Source of the DNA: Pyricularia pennisetigena
Taxonomy: Eukaryota; Ascomycota; Sordariomycetes; Magnaporthales; Pyriculariaceae
Direction: 5' to 3'
NCBI RefSeq assembly: GCF_004337985.1
Contig: NC_043741.1
Span: 3,720,953-3,784,952, forward strand
DNA length: 64,000 nt
Shown here piece by piece: positions 1 to 13,146 of the stretch. The notes beneath the pieces were generated by a model, which worked only from the letters and a program-made list of their open reading frames with translations, did not search any database and was not told the DNA's origin. The number at the start of each line of letters is the position of its first letter. Within the stretch, counting starts at the first letter, position 1. A program made the translations under genes and the position numbers.

Positions 1-777
1 ACGAAAGATACCTTGTGATAACGATGCAAGTCCTTTGTATTACCATGAGACAAGGCAGATATATGGCGACTGCATTTATGAGTGATTTACAAGTTCCTCA
101 AAACGTCAGGATTTCATGGGTCCGGTCTTGTCTCCGATCGTCCTCATCCAAAGCCACACAGGAGGGGCACTGTTAACCATCCATTCAATGTCGGTGTTCC
201 CTTTCCGAAGTCCGGTCTTAATTCCTGAACTTGCCCAACCTTACCGCACCTTACATAAGATAGGCAAGGGGTAGGTACGTTTGTTAGGGTAAGATAAGTT
301 AGTAATCTATACACCTGCGGTTGAGTTGGGTTGCTTTCCATCTACCCGAACTTTTATAATCATCGTGGCATCATTCTGCCAAATTTCATTCGATACTACC
401 CCGAGTACATAGTACTGTATTCACCATGCCTGGAGCCTGGATCAAGTCAGCAGCCATTACCAGGGTAGCTGCACTCGGTGGGCCCAGAAGCTCTTGCAAC
501 GTCACCGCTTCCCACAGGGAGCGTTGTAGGCTTTCAAGCATTGTCCAAGCGATTTTGACTCACCGCACAAATTTCCTCTGTAGGTGCGTGCTGTGTAACC
601 AGGGGCCCTACACGTGTAACTCGGTAACCCAACTCGACTCTCAATCTGCACCCACCCGATAGAGATGGGCTGAAAGACCGGGCCCTGAAATCGTTATTAT
701 TGTGTTGGACGCTTTGCTTTTTGAACTGTTCGCTGTCTCTCAACCAGTATCCTTCAATTTACGATGTGCTGTGAATC
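1..777. other. Intergenic, no gene seen
   Basis: Only short, non-overlapping open frames without codon bias or recognisable motifs. The distal part is presumably the promoter and 5' leader of the downstream acetylglutamate synthase gene. Confidence 0.5.
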
Positions 778-3095
778 ATGACCTTGCGTGGTAGCGCCGC
801 CTGGAAGCAGGTGGGTTCAATTGCCCAGGTGAGTTTTATGATCCATCTGGTCCATCGTTAGCTACTGAGCTTTCCAGCTGCCGAGGCCGATCTCGGAAAG
901 CCTCAATTGAGTCCGTCTTCAAAGATCGCTGGTCTAATCAGCCTATGAATTTTTACATGACTATTTGCACGCTGCTAATATTTAAATGAGGAAAAGTTGC
1001 CTCTTGGCAAATCGACAAAACAAAACAATCAAAACAATAACAAGCAAGCCTTCAGAAGCTTGTCGCAACAGTCATGCAGCAGCGATCGCTTCAAGTCACC
1101 ATGGCTCCTCTCAGTCCGTGGTGTCTCGGCAGAGGCGGAGGGTATGAAGTCGCTCTATGAGTCCATCATGTCTGAAAGAGACAAGAAAATGGCAGAAAAC
1201 AAGGTGAGCTGAGCCGGATTCCTCGGCAGGAGCAGTCAACCACTGACACCGTATGCAAGGAATTGCTCCTGTCTGTCATGGAAACTTCACCTACGAAGCG
1301 TGGGGCGAAGAAGTGGCTCAAGGACTTCGCGCCAGCCCTCAGTCGCAAATGGCAGCCTAGAGGCATCAATACGGCTGGTCCTCTGCCCCAGGCTGACACT
1401 CGGCCCGTGGAAGACAACCTCCCTCAGGTCGCCATTGTCAAGCTCAGGGAGCCCCAGTCCATCGACGACGCCACTCTCAGAGGTGTGGGCAGGACTCTTT
1501 GTCAGCTTCAAATGTTGGGGCTGCTAAGTATTGTCGTTATTGATTGTGACCAGGACTTGGTCAAGGGAGATGTCCTTTGGCCGGTGATCATGAAGCAGAC
1601 TGAGCGTGCACTGGCTGGAGCTACGATTGCACCTCTAGCACGACCACGTGTGATGGACTACGTTATGGGCATTCGGCCTGGATCTGAGGGCGACCAAGCC
1701 TCCTGTCTCTCCGCTGGAGGCGTATTCGTCTCCAGAGAGGAACCACTCATCAGAGCCTTGAAGGACGACGCCATTGTGGTGGTACCAACCTATGCAGTCT
1801 CTACGGATACCTGCGCCGCCAGGACTGTCCAGGCAGACGAGGTTGTTGTTGCACTCACCCGGTATTATTCTGGCTTGCAGTTACCCAACAAGTCATCGGG
1901 TGACCCGGCAGATGCCTCTCAGGAGCCGGCACCCAAGCCAAAAGCCGATATTCGAAAAGTCATCATTATTGACCCTCTTGGCGGACCACCTGCAAACAAC
2001 CGACCAGAAGGCGCACACGTGTTCCTCAACATGATACAGGAATATGACACGGCAATGAAGTACATCAAGGAAGCCGATTATCCGGAGCTCGAAATGGCGA
2101 GCAGCGCCATAGTATCGACCCCTTTGGCATCTGCGCACATCCGAAAGAAGCATGCAGACAACTTGGAGCTAACGAAGCGCATCGTGACGTTACTTCCACC
2201 GTCAGCCTCGGTAGTCATTACTACGCCCGAAGAAGCTGCAAATCTACGGGGTGAGAAGGGCGAAGAGTCGCACAACTTTGGCTTTCTGGCCCAGACAAGG
2301 ACACGCAAGCCCAAGAATGCGCTGATACACAACTTGATCACCGACCGGCCGGCATTCTCATCGTCGCTGCCGATTGCCAGATTCGCTGCGAGCAAGCCAC
2401 AAGCTATCAAAACGGGGACCATGGGTAACATGGACTGGACCAGTAAACCTATCATCACTCAATCGAGAACAACGCTTGCCAAGCGTGGGATGCCCCTGAC
2501 CATGCTTCCAGATCCATTCGCCAGCCCTTGGATGCCAACAGCCCCAGGCCAGCCGAGGTTGCGACTGACAGATCCATGCGTCGACCTGCCGCGGCTTGTT
2601 CACCTGATTGATGATTCATTCGACAGGAAGCTGGACGTACAGCACTATCTCAACCGCGTAAAAGACAGTCTAGCCGGCATTATAATCGTGGGCGAATACG
2701 AGGGCGGCGCCATCCTGACTTGGGAGGCACCCAACCCTGACAACCTCCCGGCTGCCGAGGCATATGCGGAGGCGTATAAGCAGGGTAGATTGGTGCCGTA
2801 CTTGGACAAGTTTGCGGTGCTCAAGAGGGCACAGGGGGAGGGCGGAATTGCCGACATTGTCTTCAACGCCATGATCCGCACTTGCTTCCCTAAGGGACTT
2901 TGCTGGCGGAGTCGTAAGGATAATCCCGTAAACAAGTGGTATGCCGAGCGATCGAGAGGTTTTCGGAAGCTGGACGGCTCCAACTGGAGTATGTTTTGGA
3001 CAACCGAGTGGGATGATCATAACAACGCCGATTATGAGGATGTCTGTCGCAAGATACAGCCATCTTGGGCGGATAACAAGCAAATAGTGGACTGA
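778..3095 (+). CDS. ARG2: Amino-acid N-acetyltransferase (N-acetylglutamate synthase), mitochondrial
   Basis: Makes N-acetylglutamate from glutamate and acetyl-CoA, the first step of arginine (ornithine) synthesis in mitochondria. The main exon (1260-3095) carries the degenerate amino-acid-kinase-like N-terminal half and ends in the acetyltransferase domain, with the family-typical C-terminus around [10 protein letters not shown]. Intron 1204-1259 (GTGAGC...CAAG, phase 0) joins [10 protein letters not shown] to [14 protein letters not shown], which matches the start of the conserved region. The reading frame upstream of 1144 has no in-frame ATG. A small first exon at 778-828 (begins [11 protein letters not shown], donor GTGAGT) fits phase 0 with possible acceptors ending at 990, 1044 or 1071, giving 672-699 residues and a basic presequence. 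The alternative start is Met at 1144. Note that yeast ARG2 is this enzyme, whereas Neurospora arg-2 is a different gene. Confidence 0.88.
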
Positions 3096-3839
3096 ATATG
3101 GAAAGGGAGACACGGGCTGGGGGGACTTATCCCAGAGGAGTGATCTGAAGGGCTTGCAAAAATTAGCTCTAGAGAATTAGCGATATCTGGATGCACTTGG
3201 AGGATCTGGAGCCTGACCATTTGTTTGTTTAGTAGCGGACACGATTACTAGTTGCCAATAGTCTCTATCTAACAAACTGCCCAAGATCAAGATCCGGCTA
3301 CGTCCACATTCTGCATGGAATAGCCCAACGTAGCTTTTGGGGCTCAACACCCAGTTACCCCTGAGCACATCCCTTGATGTGGTGACCACGCTGACCTACC
3401 TACCCTGCATGTCCATGTAAATGCGTATCGCCAACGGTGGTGCGGGGTTCAATTGCACGTGCTCCACGTCCTGTAGCTCCCTGCCAAGGATCCGGGATCC
3501 TCGCCGTGGCATTTTACAGGGACGATACAACTCCACTGAGTTCCTGTTACCCCAGCGCCCTGCCAGTCATCTGTCGCCTTATAGGTCAGGCCTCGACGGG
3601 ACAGGCTTAGGACAAGGGAGCCGGAGGCTACGTAAGAGGATTGATTGCTGGGCTTGGCTTTCTGCAGCAGCTTGCATCTCGTATCTCACAGATAATAATC
3701 TGGGTCCCATTCTTTCTCAGCTTTCACATGAGAGCCGCAACTTGACATCTTGACTCTAAAATCTTGTTACAGCTACCAGCATCACATCACAACCCAAACA
3801 AAGCCTGCGCTCATCGATAAAAAAAAAAAAATCTTCGCC
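3096..3839. other. Intergenic with A-tract before the next start codon
   Basis: No coding signal. A run of about 12 A (3819-3830) sits nine bases upstream of the ATG of the next gene and must lie in its 5' leader. Confidence 0.5.
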
Positions 3840-5340
3840 ATGGATTTCAAGAACTTTGGCAAGAACATCACGTATGTCGATTCAACCCACGTCGGTGCGA
3901 TGAATAGCTTCCGCTTTGACATGACGGCACCTGGACTCGCGTTGTAGAGCAGCAAAATGGTGGTTGCGAAGGCCCGCTGCTAACTGGTGTTTGTTGCACG
4001 CAACAGCTCACTTGGTGCATCGTTCACGCCATTCGCTTCGCGCACCTTTCAGTATACCAAAGAGCAGCTTGGGCAAGTCGAGGACAAGGTAAGCTTGGGC
4101 TGCAGTCGATGCCGTCGGCAATATTTTCATCTTGCATTTGAATGAGCACAGATTATTGGGTGTGGATCTAACAAGCGTCATGGTATTTTATGAGACAGAC
4201 CCAATTGCCTCCTGACTACATTGATCTCGAGAAGCGGGTGGACGCGCTCAAGGCCGTCCACCAGAAGATGCTGGCTGTCACGTAAGATGAAGCATCCCTG
4301 CAGCAAGCTCTCTCAACCGCCGGTTCATGACTGATTCTAAACACCCATTAGCAACCAATATGCCAATGAGGCCTACGACTACCCGCCCAACATCAAGGAG
4401 ACGTTCTCTGACCTTGGCCGAACAGTCAGCGAGAAGGTGACGCTCCTCTCGTCGGCCACCACCCCTGCCGAGGCCCAGGCTGCCCTCACGGCACCCCCTA
4501 GTGCGAAGCCTCAGCCCAAGACCTTCTCGCACGCCATCGCTCGCGCCTCGCTGGCTAGCAGCCAGACGCTGCACCAGACACACGCGGATGCCGGCGAGGA
4601 CCCCCTGGCCACGGCGCTTGAGAAGTACGCTCTGGCTCAGGAGCGCGTGGGCGAGGCTCGCCTGGCCCAAGACAACCAGATTCAGCGCACCTTCCTAGCA
4701 GGCTGGAACACGACACTCAACACCAACCTGCTGTTTGCCACACGCGCCCGCAAGAACGTCGAGAACTCGCGCCTGAGTCTGGACGCTGCCAAGGCTCGCG
4801 TCAAGGGTACCACCTGGAAGCTACCCGCAACCACTTCGCCGCGCGGTGACGCTGCGGCGCACCACGAGGAGCCAGAGCTCAGCCCCGAGGCGCAGGAGGA
4901 AATCGAGAAGGCTGAAGATGAGTTTGTCACGCAGACCGAGGAGGCGGTCGGTGTGATGAAGAATGTGCGTCAAAAGCTACTCGAAGCGTTTACGGAACAT
5001 CAAAATGATCAAAACATCCAAAGTGCTAACCCTACAATTCCCCCCAGGTCCTTGACACCCCCGAGCCGCTCCGCAACCTCGCCGAGCTCGTGGCTGCACA
5101 GATGGAGTACCACAAGAAGGCTCACGAGATCTTGTCAGAATTGGCCCCCTTGATTGAGGGACTGCAGGTTGAACAGGAGGCAAGTCGTGCTTCTGCTTTT
5201 GCAATGCACTGATCACGTGCAAAACTGTTGACTAGTGGCCAATCGTGCCTCATGTACTGCCTACATATTGCTGACTTGTCCGGGGATTTGATATCGCTGT
5301 GTAGGCGAGCTACCGTAAGAGCCGTGAGAGCGCCTCTTGA
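3840..5340 (+). CDS. Gvp36-like BAR domain protein
   Basis: Predicted 325-residue BAR protein of the Gvp36 family, which binds and curves membranes at the Golgi and in endocytic trafficking. Six exons: 3840-3871, 4007-4088, 4199-4281, 4352-4964, 5048-5179, 5305-5340; all phases agree and introns have CTAAC/CTGAC branch sites. Family signatures include TPFASRTFQYTKEQLGQ, QLPPDYIDLEKRVDALK and YDYPPNIKETFSDLGRTVSEK, followed by the long helical BAR region. The last intron (5180-5304) uses a GC donor (GAG|GCAAGT) and gives the C-terminus EASYRKSRESAS, as expected for the family. If it is retained, the frame ends at 5212 with EASRASAFAMH. Family is confident; function in this fungus is inferred. 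Confidence 0.85.
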
Positions 5341-6031
5341 ATGTAAACCCTCGGGTGCATAAGACAACAATACAGTGCTCAAGGGATGGGTGTTAAGCGT
5401 CGTCTGGAAAATTTTCTCCTTACGGCCGGTTGGGTTCTTGTAGCTTGGTTTGCCAAAAAGGTTCTTTGCCGTGCTGAAACAGGAGCTCATCCGAACTGCA
5501 GTTGCCTAGACTTGGGGCTTGCGTTGTGGTATTAAACATGGTGCGGAGATGGGACAAGGTATCCCATTAGCGTCTTAGTAGCATTGTCTACATTTTTGTT
5601 CGAATAGTTTGTTATTGGATCTAGATGTCACAAGTGCCCGATGCATTTTCAACAGTATCGAGATGTTGTTTGGTTCTGGGAGAAAATAGGGGTTTCAAAG
5701 ACATGCGCTTTGTTTGTAGGATTTGTATTGAAGTATTTACGAATAAATACTAGAAGTACGGAAACAGTTTTGTTTGGACGCCACAAGTGGCGCCAGCGCC
5801 ATGTTGCACCAATCAGGTTTGTTGCGCATCAAGATCAATCAGTCTCCGCAAGAGCTTTTGAGCTCCACTCGACGTGTAGCTCGTTGGTTGTTTGCAACAT
5901 CATCACCGCCGACGGGTATCGTGCATATCAACCCAAAACAAATGAACAGATATAAATTGGTTACCACCACAGACCCCCAAATACCACTAAAATCGGCCGC
6001 AAATTGCAAATAACCACTACAGACTTTCACA
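5341..6031. other. Intergenic
   Basis: No supportable gene; contains the 3' region of the BAR gene and the promoter of LSM4. Confidence 0.5.
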
Positions 6032-6614
6032 ATGGTCAGTTCATTTGCCCCTCTTCCACTCTATGGCCGTTTGCTAACCTTTGGCTGCCTTGCGTTCAGC
6101 TTCCCCTCGGGCTTCTCAACGCGGCCCAGGGCCACGCGATGATGGTTGAGTTGAAGAACGGCGAAACTCTCAACGGACACCTGGTTCAGTGCGATACGTG
6201 GATGAACCTCACTCTCAGGGAGGTGGTGCAGACGAGTCCAGAGGGCGACAAGTTCATGCGGCTACCAGAGATATACGTCAAGGGAAACAACGTACGTATA
6301 CACCCGGCTCGATAAAGTCGCACGTGCTTGGAAATACAAATTTGCCATGGAAGCAAGGAGAAAGGAACTGAAATCCGCTAACTGCTCCTCCCCGACTGCA
6401 GATCAAATACCTCCGCGTTCCCGACGAAGTCATAGACCAAGTCAAGGAGCAACAACAGCAACACCAACAGCAACATCAACAACACGGACAGCAGGGCGGC
6501 TTCAGGGGAGGAAGGGGTGGCGGCTCAAGAGGCGACCACCGCGGCGGAGGCGACAGGGGACGGGGCGGCCGAGGTCGGGGAGCTGGGCGTGGCCGGGGGA
6601 GGGGTGGTGCTTAG
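6032..6614 (+). CDS. LSM4: U6 snRNA-associated Sm-like protein LSm4
   Basis: Subunit of the Lsm1-7 ring (mRNA decapping and decay) and the Lsm2-8 ring (U6 snRNA binding). Three exons: 6032-6034, 6100-6291, 6402-6614, giving 135 residues. The first coding exon is only the ATG; intron 6035-6099 has a TGCTAAC branch site and the second exon starts [20 protein letters not shown]. Sm1 and Sm2 motifs are visible ([31 protein letters not shown]). After the Sm fold come a Q/H-rich stretch and an RGG-rich tail ending GRGRGGA, as in other LSm4 proteins, where such tails promote P-body assembly. Identification is confident. Confidence 0.95.
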
Positions 6615-7444
6615 GTCAGGAGCATTCAAAAACCAACAAGCAAGGCATTCGTGTGGGGGAAACCCAGATGGCCGCAGAGACTACCAATGCCTACTCGGAA
6701 TATCTTGTGTGACCTGGTGAGCAGCGCGGCGGGAAATTGGTCTCACAGAAATCCTCCCCTCCAAGAGAGTCATTCAGTCTTGGGCTGTGGCTGGGTTGAT
6801 TATCTCATGGCGACATTCCGATCAAGGGGGAGCGGGACACGCCGGGCATCGATGACGAAAGGTTTATGCGGCAGGTGTAAATGGCGGCATCAGATGTGTG
6901 CATTGTGGAGGATGTCAAGGGCTACCCTTCGCCCTGACTCTGATCGAAACCGAGCGGAGACAGGCTACATAAAATGCATGATACCCTACCAGCGGGCTGA
7001 TTCGGCTTCAACCTTTAAATTCTTCTTTCTTTTACAAGGAAACGAGCAAAAGACCCGTTTATGACAGAAGCAACTCAGCAGAACAGGAAAACAAACAATA
7101 TATATCACGGTGTTTCGTGACTGGTATCCTACAGTGATGAGGAGCAAGTAAGTGCCAACACTACGTAATTTCCTATTTGAATTCCATTTAGGATGCCGGA
7201 GGCCCCGGAAGTGGGTCAACCGCCTTTTCTTCTCCGGGAGTGGGGGGGTTTTCTCGGAGGCCGATAATTTTCAAGCTACTTTTGTAGTACCAATTTATTC
7301 CTATTCGCGGAACGCGTCCGTCGCGCATACCCAAGTTCCATAGTCATAAAAAAAAAAAAAAAAGTCGGCCTCGATTGGACACAAAAAAGACTAGCCAGGC
7401 AGACATAACTAGCTGTCTGTCTTTGAAATGTTGTTCTCGTTTAA
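6615..7444. other. Intergenic
   Basis: No gene supported. A run of A at about 7349-7363 lies in the leader region of the next gene. Confidence 0.45.
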
Positions 7445-9521
7445 ATGACAATGCTCACGACTGGCGTCACCGTCGACATGCTGTGGCGCGGGCTGTTACG
7501 GACGACGCTTAACAGTCCGGCTCCGGCACGAGCCCCAAGCTCTACACGATCCGTCTTTCCAAAATCGACCGCTCGATGGCGCCAGGAGCGCACCCTACAT
7601 CTCAATGCCAGAAATTATACCCACAGTCCGAAGCCAGCATTTGTCCAATGCATTCGGAATAGGCGGCCATCCCATCGGCCATACTCGACCTCAGCACCCA
7701 GGACAGAAACACCACGGTCGACCTCCAAACTGATATACGAATTCGTCGACGTGCCGGTACATATGATAAGGACCAGGCAGACGCGAAACTTGCCCGATTC
7801 TATCCGCAGCATCGCTCAGGATTCGACCAAGATCAGGGATGACGGGACCGTCCGCATCCGATGCGAGGATATCCTATCATTCCTCCGCGACCTCCGCGAC
7901 GAGAGACCTGGTAGCTCTCGCGTGCCCGAGTTCTGGGCACAAGTGTTGAAGCCATGCGTTGCCGGCATTGAACCCCTCGTCGAAGAGCCTCTCCTGCGAG
8001 CGCAAATCCGCCACGAGGGGAGCTGCGAGGTTGTTACTCATGTCTTGAGTGAGGCCCAGGAGTCGGGCTACAACCTGACTTCAACAAGCCTCCATCTTGC
8101 ACTACGCGTATGTGAAAAGCAGAAGAGCAGATCCTTTTTTATTTTTTTATTTTTTTTATATTTTTTTTTTGGAGCGGGCGCAGTATACAGGCCGCCCTCA
8201 TCATTGCTAACACCATGTCCTTCATTTGCAGGCCTTGGCAACCCACCCTGACTACATATTGCGGGACCGGCTCCTCGAAATCATGAAGCACCAGTATATA
8301 GAATTGACACCGGATGGTCATGTGAGCGTGGTGTTGGGACTGCTGCGTGATGGACAATACGAGATGGCCATCGACAGATTGGAGCAGGCTCTCCGAGAAG
8401 AAGTTGAGATTCCGACTTGGGTTTACGACGTCTTTTTATTCGTGTTTGCTGAACTGGGCTTCCATGACGAGGTCATCAGAATCATCAATCACCACCTGAT
8501 CAATCGCAAAGGGACAGATTTGGACTGGCCCTCGGCCAACACGTGCTACTTCCTCCTTGACAAGTGCTCAAAGGCACATCACTACGAAAGCACAAAGTTC
8601 ATCTGGAACTTGGCGGTGCCCAAGATGTTCAACCCCCCGGATGGCATGTTGGAGAACGTTCTTTGTTCAGCGGCCAAGGGCCTCGACCCACTGCTCGGGT
8701 CTCAAGCCATTAGGATTCTGGCGACCCGCGGGAACAAGCTGTCTTGGCAACACTACGAGCCGCTGATTGGCTGCTATGCAGGGGCTGGGGAGGAGGAGAA
8801 GGCGTTCAATGTGCTGTGCATCATGCACCGAGCCGGTATCAAGCCAGAATCGGGCACCACGCGGCCCATTTATCTTTTACTAAAGAGCAAGGAAGTGCAT
8901 GAGCTCCTGGAGACTGTCCGGCTGCTCTTCCGGCTCAAGTCGCAGGGAGACGTGCCGATTGCGGCCTTCAACGTGGTCCTCGAGGCGATACTCGAAAAGA
9001 ACGGACTCGCGCAGGCCATGGACTTTTACAGCCGAGTGCGGCTGATTGTCAAGTCCGGACCCGACGTCGAGACCTTCAACACGATTCTGCGCATGATATA
9101 CTCGGAGGGCCAGGATCGCAGCCTCGAGACGATTGCGTTTTTGATGGAGGAAATGAAAGCCATTGGAGTCATGCCCGACAGGTTCACGTACGAACATGTG
9201 ATCCACAACCTGGCGCGCGCCGGGAAGCCCGAACTCGCACTCGAGTATCTACAGGAGATGGGCAGGACGTTCCACAGGTCGATGGGCAGGGCAGGCTGGA
9301 TCACCAAGATCAACACCTTGTGGCTGTTCAAAACGTTGTTCGACGCCGGTCTCGTCAATGAAGCCGAGGACCTCATCGCCGAGTCGAATGCTCGTGGACT
9401 AAAGATCAAAGACATATGGCGCGAGCTGGACAGACCTGGAATTCGCAACGGCTTGGTGAACCCAAACTTCTATGCAGACGAATCATACATGTCCGATACG
9501 GGGCCAGCAAGCGAACTATAA
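7445..9521 (+). CDS. Pentatricopeptide-repeat (PPR) protein, probably mitochondrial
   Basis: 650 residues from two exons (7445-8107 and 8232-9521; phase 0, joining SLHLALR to ALATHPDYILRD). The first ~90 residues are Arg/Ser/Thr-rich with few acids, as in a mitochondrial presequence. The second exon is helical with degenerate ~35-residue units, for example ETFNTILRMIYSEG, METMKAIGVMPDRFTYEHVI-like and HVIHNLARAGKPELALEYL, typical of PPR tandem repeats that bind organellar RNA. The intron contains a T-rich tract. It could be a complex I assembly factor of the CIA84 kind or an mRNA-specific translation/stability factor; the sequence alone does not decide. Start at the first ATG in frame. Confidence 0.75.
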
Positions 9522-11377
9522 GCAGAAGCGCGACGAGTACGCACGATTGTGAGGGGCTTTTTGTGTGTGTGTATGTGTGTGTGTTTTGTGCTTTACATAG
9601 TGTTCGCAACAAACAACAAAATCGCCTACGTTTCAAGGGGTGCATTGTTTACCTTTTGGAGGTGATTGGACGGGGTTAAGAGGTTGGAAAAAAACACATT
9701 GATTGGGTCCTTGATCTCGAGTTGAGCACTGATAAGGATGCAGTTGTAAGGTCCGTCGATCAGCTCTGCCCTACTACTGTTTTGATTCGTTTGGCTTGCG
9801 GCGGCTCGTAGGAACGCCACCGGAGTTAATGCTGGAGTTTTCGGGGTTGTGAGCATGCATGGCCGTTTAGAAGAGCAACAAAAAAACCGTTGAAAATAAN
9901 NNNNNNNNNNNNNNNNNNNNNNNNNNNNNNNNNNNNNNNNNNNNNNNNNNAAAAAAAAAAAAAAAAAAAAAAAGAAAAAGAAAAAGAAAAAAAAGAAAAA
10001 GCAAACATTCAATGATACTGGCTAATCGCCAAGCCCAAACTCGTTCTCGTTCGTTCCTTTGAAGAAAAGATGGCCGGTGTCTTTCCGAATTTTCAACCCA
10101 AGATAAGTTCGGTGTGACTCAATATTCCTCACAGCCTGAGAACCGAGAGTAGATGGCATCCTCCTGATTCTTGGCTCGTAAGGCGTCAGCCGTGTTGTTT
10201 ATTAATGCCTTTGCTGGACTAGAGCAGGCCAAGCTGGGCATGTCCTGTCTGTGTGTACGACATGGAAGCAAGCACTTGTTGTGGGGGGGGGCATATATTA
10301 ATCTGCTGACATAGCGCGCAAAAAAAGTCGATTTCTAAGCCGGGCCAATTCAGGTTCCATCCCAGCCTTCAGCCTGGCTCTAGACTTATACCTGATTGGT
10401 GGAAGCCCAGCACCACGCAACGCCTTGCACTGGAGCGAATCCCTATGCTGCCATAAGGCCCGCCGTTGACGCCGCTTTGGTGCATCGGTGATTGGGGAGA
10501 AAAGGGCGGACCTAACATACCGAGTGACATACGTCCTGACAAATTAACCCCGATTTGCTGTGCCATTCAGGGCCAAGTACCGTCATTTACATGTGCAACC
10601 CCTTGGATCCCCGTATCCTGATTCGGCAAGACGCATCCATTCCTGGAAGATAACGCGATGCCAAGACAGAAAAAGCACAACAAAGAGGTGCAGCTTGGCT
10701 CTAAGAGTCTCATCAACCCAAGTCCCTCAACATACCTACCTGTCTTTATGTCTCTCACTCGCTAACTCACTCACCCACAATCTCTCGCTCCCCACTACCG
10801 ACGGAGGAGGAACCAGACATGAAACCAGATTGGTAATCTCCGTCAGATCTGATCGCGTCTTCAGCTTCCCCTGGCTGATGGGTAATCGGATCTATCTCCG
10901 TAGTTTGTAACATTGATTCGTAAATACGCAGAAAAGGCAATAGACGTGCTTAGAATGCCATAGCATGCCATGGATGAGACATCCTTCGTGGTACTACATT
11001 GGAAACCCTCTTTCAACCCATGTAGATCTTCTTGAGGGATATGAGTATAAGAGATGACGTCTCTTTCCTTTAGAATCTATTTTTTTTTTTATTTCGTGTT
11101 TTGACAATGACTATCAGACACCAGTAGCAACGACTAGTGGGTCAGACTCATTATATGCACCTTCTCAGCAAACGTTAATAGATTATATATTCAACCACCT
11201 ATACGTTACACCTAACAGTCTTTCCTCTTAATAACTAGCCCTTGCCGCTCTTGACATGCGGTGAAGTGAGCTACCGGCACGCACACACGCACAAGAACAC
11301 AAACACATATATCGCCCACCCCGTCAAAAAGAAAAAAAAGAAAAAATACACAACCCATCAACACACCACCCACCACA
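9522..11377. other. Long intergenic region with assembly gap
   Basis: No convincing gene. Holds a TG-rich stretch (about 9560-9585), an N gap (9900-9950) followed by an A-rich tract, and a pyrimidine-rich CTCACTCGCTAACTCACTC stretch near 10750 that may be a leader or promoter of the next gene. Confidence 0.5.
9900..9950. other. Assembly gap (51 N)
   Basis: Run of N followed directly by a poly-A/AAAAG tract, so the gap probably reflects an unresolved homopolymer. Confidence 0.98.
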
Positions 11378-13146
11378 ATGGTTTCTAGCATACAAGGCAC
11401 CGCCCTGGGCGCGGCAATCCGACGTATCACCAAGAACAAGCTGTTAAAGTACCCCGAGGAACAAGACAACTTCAAACTCCCCGCCGAGTGGCTCCGGCTC
11501 CTCGACGGCAACGTCACCCGCGGACGAAATTCCGATGACGGCCTCACCAGGGAAAAGACGGCCGAGGCGCGCGCGGGGTCTGTAGGCTCCGAGAGCAGCA
11601 CCGTGTCGGACGACGAGGAGGCTCAGGCGGCCGCGAGCAGCTCGGCCGCGATGCAGAGGGTGCAGTCCATACCCATCGTGCCCATGACGACGAGGTCGGG
11701 CGACATCCTCGTCGACTGGTACACGACGGACGATGCCGAGAACCCCCTGAACTGGAGCAGGACGCGAAAGGCCATGGTCACGGCCATCCTGTGCATCTAC
11801 ACCTTTGTCGTCTACATGTCCTCGGCCATCTACACCACGTCTGAGCACGGGGTCATGGAGGAGTTTGGAGTCGACTCGGTCCAGGCCGGGCTCGGCCTGG
11901 CCCTGTTCGTGCTCGGGTACGGCGTGGGCCCCTCGATCCTGAGCCCGCTGTCGGAGCTGCCCTCGGTCGGCCGCAACCCGCCCTACGTCGCCAGCATGTT
12001 CATCTTCGTCATCGTCTCCATCCCCGCGGCGCTCGTCACCAACTACCCGGGCCTGATGGTGCTCCGCTTCCTGCAGGGCTTCTTCGGGTCGCCGTGTCTG
12101 GCCTCGGGCGGCGCCTCCATCATGGACATGTACGGCTCCGAGCTCGACCTGCCCTACCCCATGATGGTGTGGACCGTCTCGGCCTTTTGCGGCCCGGCCC
12201 TGGGCCCTCTGCTCTCGGGCTTCAGCGTCCCCGTCCTGGGCTGGCGCTGGTCCCTGCTCGAGATCCTCTTCGCCTCGGTCCCCGTCTTCCTCGTCATGTT
12301 TGCCTTTCTGCCCGAGACGTCGAGCGACAACATCCTGCTCCGCCGCGCCCGGAGGCTCCGCGCCCTCACAAGGTCGGACCGCTTCCGGTCCAAGGCCGAG
12401 ATCGAGCAAAAGGAGATGACCTTTGGCGCCATCCTCGCCGACGCCCTCGTCAAGCCCATCGAGATCAGCGTCAAGGATCCCGCCGTGGCCTTTGTCCAGA
12501 TCTACACGGCCATCATCTACGGCATCTACTACTCCTTCTTCGAGGTGTTCCCGCTCGTCTTCCCCGTCTACTACGGCATGAGCGCGGGCCAGGTCGGCAT
12601 AGTCTTCCTCTGCATGCTCGTGGCCGCCGGCCTGGGCATGACCGCCTACGGCTCCTACCTGGCCTTTTACATGCACCCGCGCATCCGCGCCCGCGGCCAC
12701 CCGGCGCACGAGACACGCCTGGTCCCGGCCCTGGCCGCCGCCTTCGGCCCCACCGTGGGCCTCTTCATCTTTGCCTGGACGGCCCGCCCCGACCTGCACT
12801 GGATCGCCCCCACCGTCGGCATCACCCTGTACGGCGCCTCGGGCTTCGTCGTCATGCAGTGCCTCTTCTGCTACATCCCGCTGTCCTACCCGCGCTACGC
12901 CGCGAGCCTGTTCGCCGCAAACGACCTCTGCCGCTCCGCCCTGGCCTTTGCCAGCGTCCTGTTTGCCAGGCCGCTCTTTGCCAACCTCGGCGTCGCCCGC
13001 GGCGTCACCCTCCTCGCCGGCCTGAGCGTCCTCGGCATCGTTGGCATGTGGGCCCTGTGGAAGTTCGGTGCCCGCCTGAGGGCCATGAGCAAGTTTGCCG
13101 TGTCGGAATCCGATGAGATTGTCGCTGCCGAGCAGGAGAAGCAGTG

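Noticed and set aside
4437..5153. 238-codon frame as a separate gene
   Set aside because: It is the large exon of the BAR gene running into the following intron.
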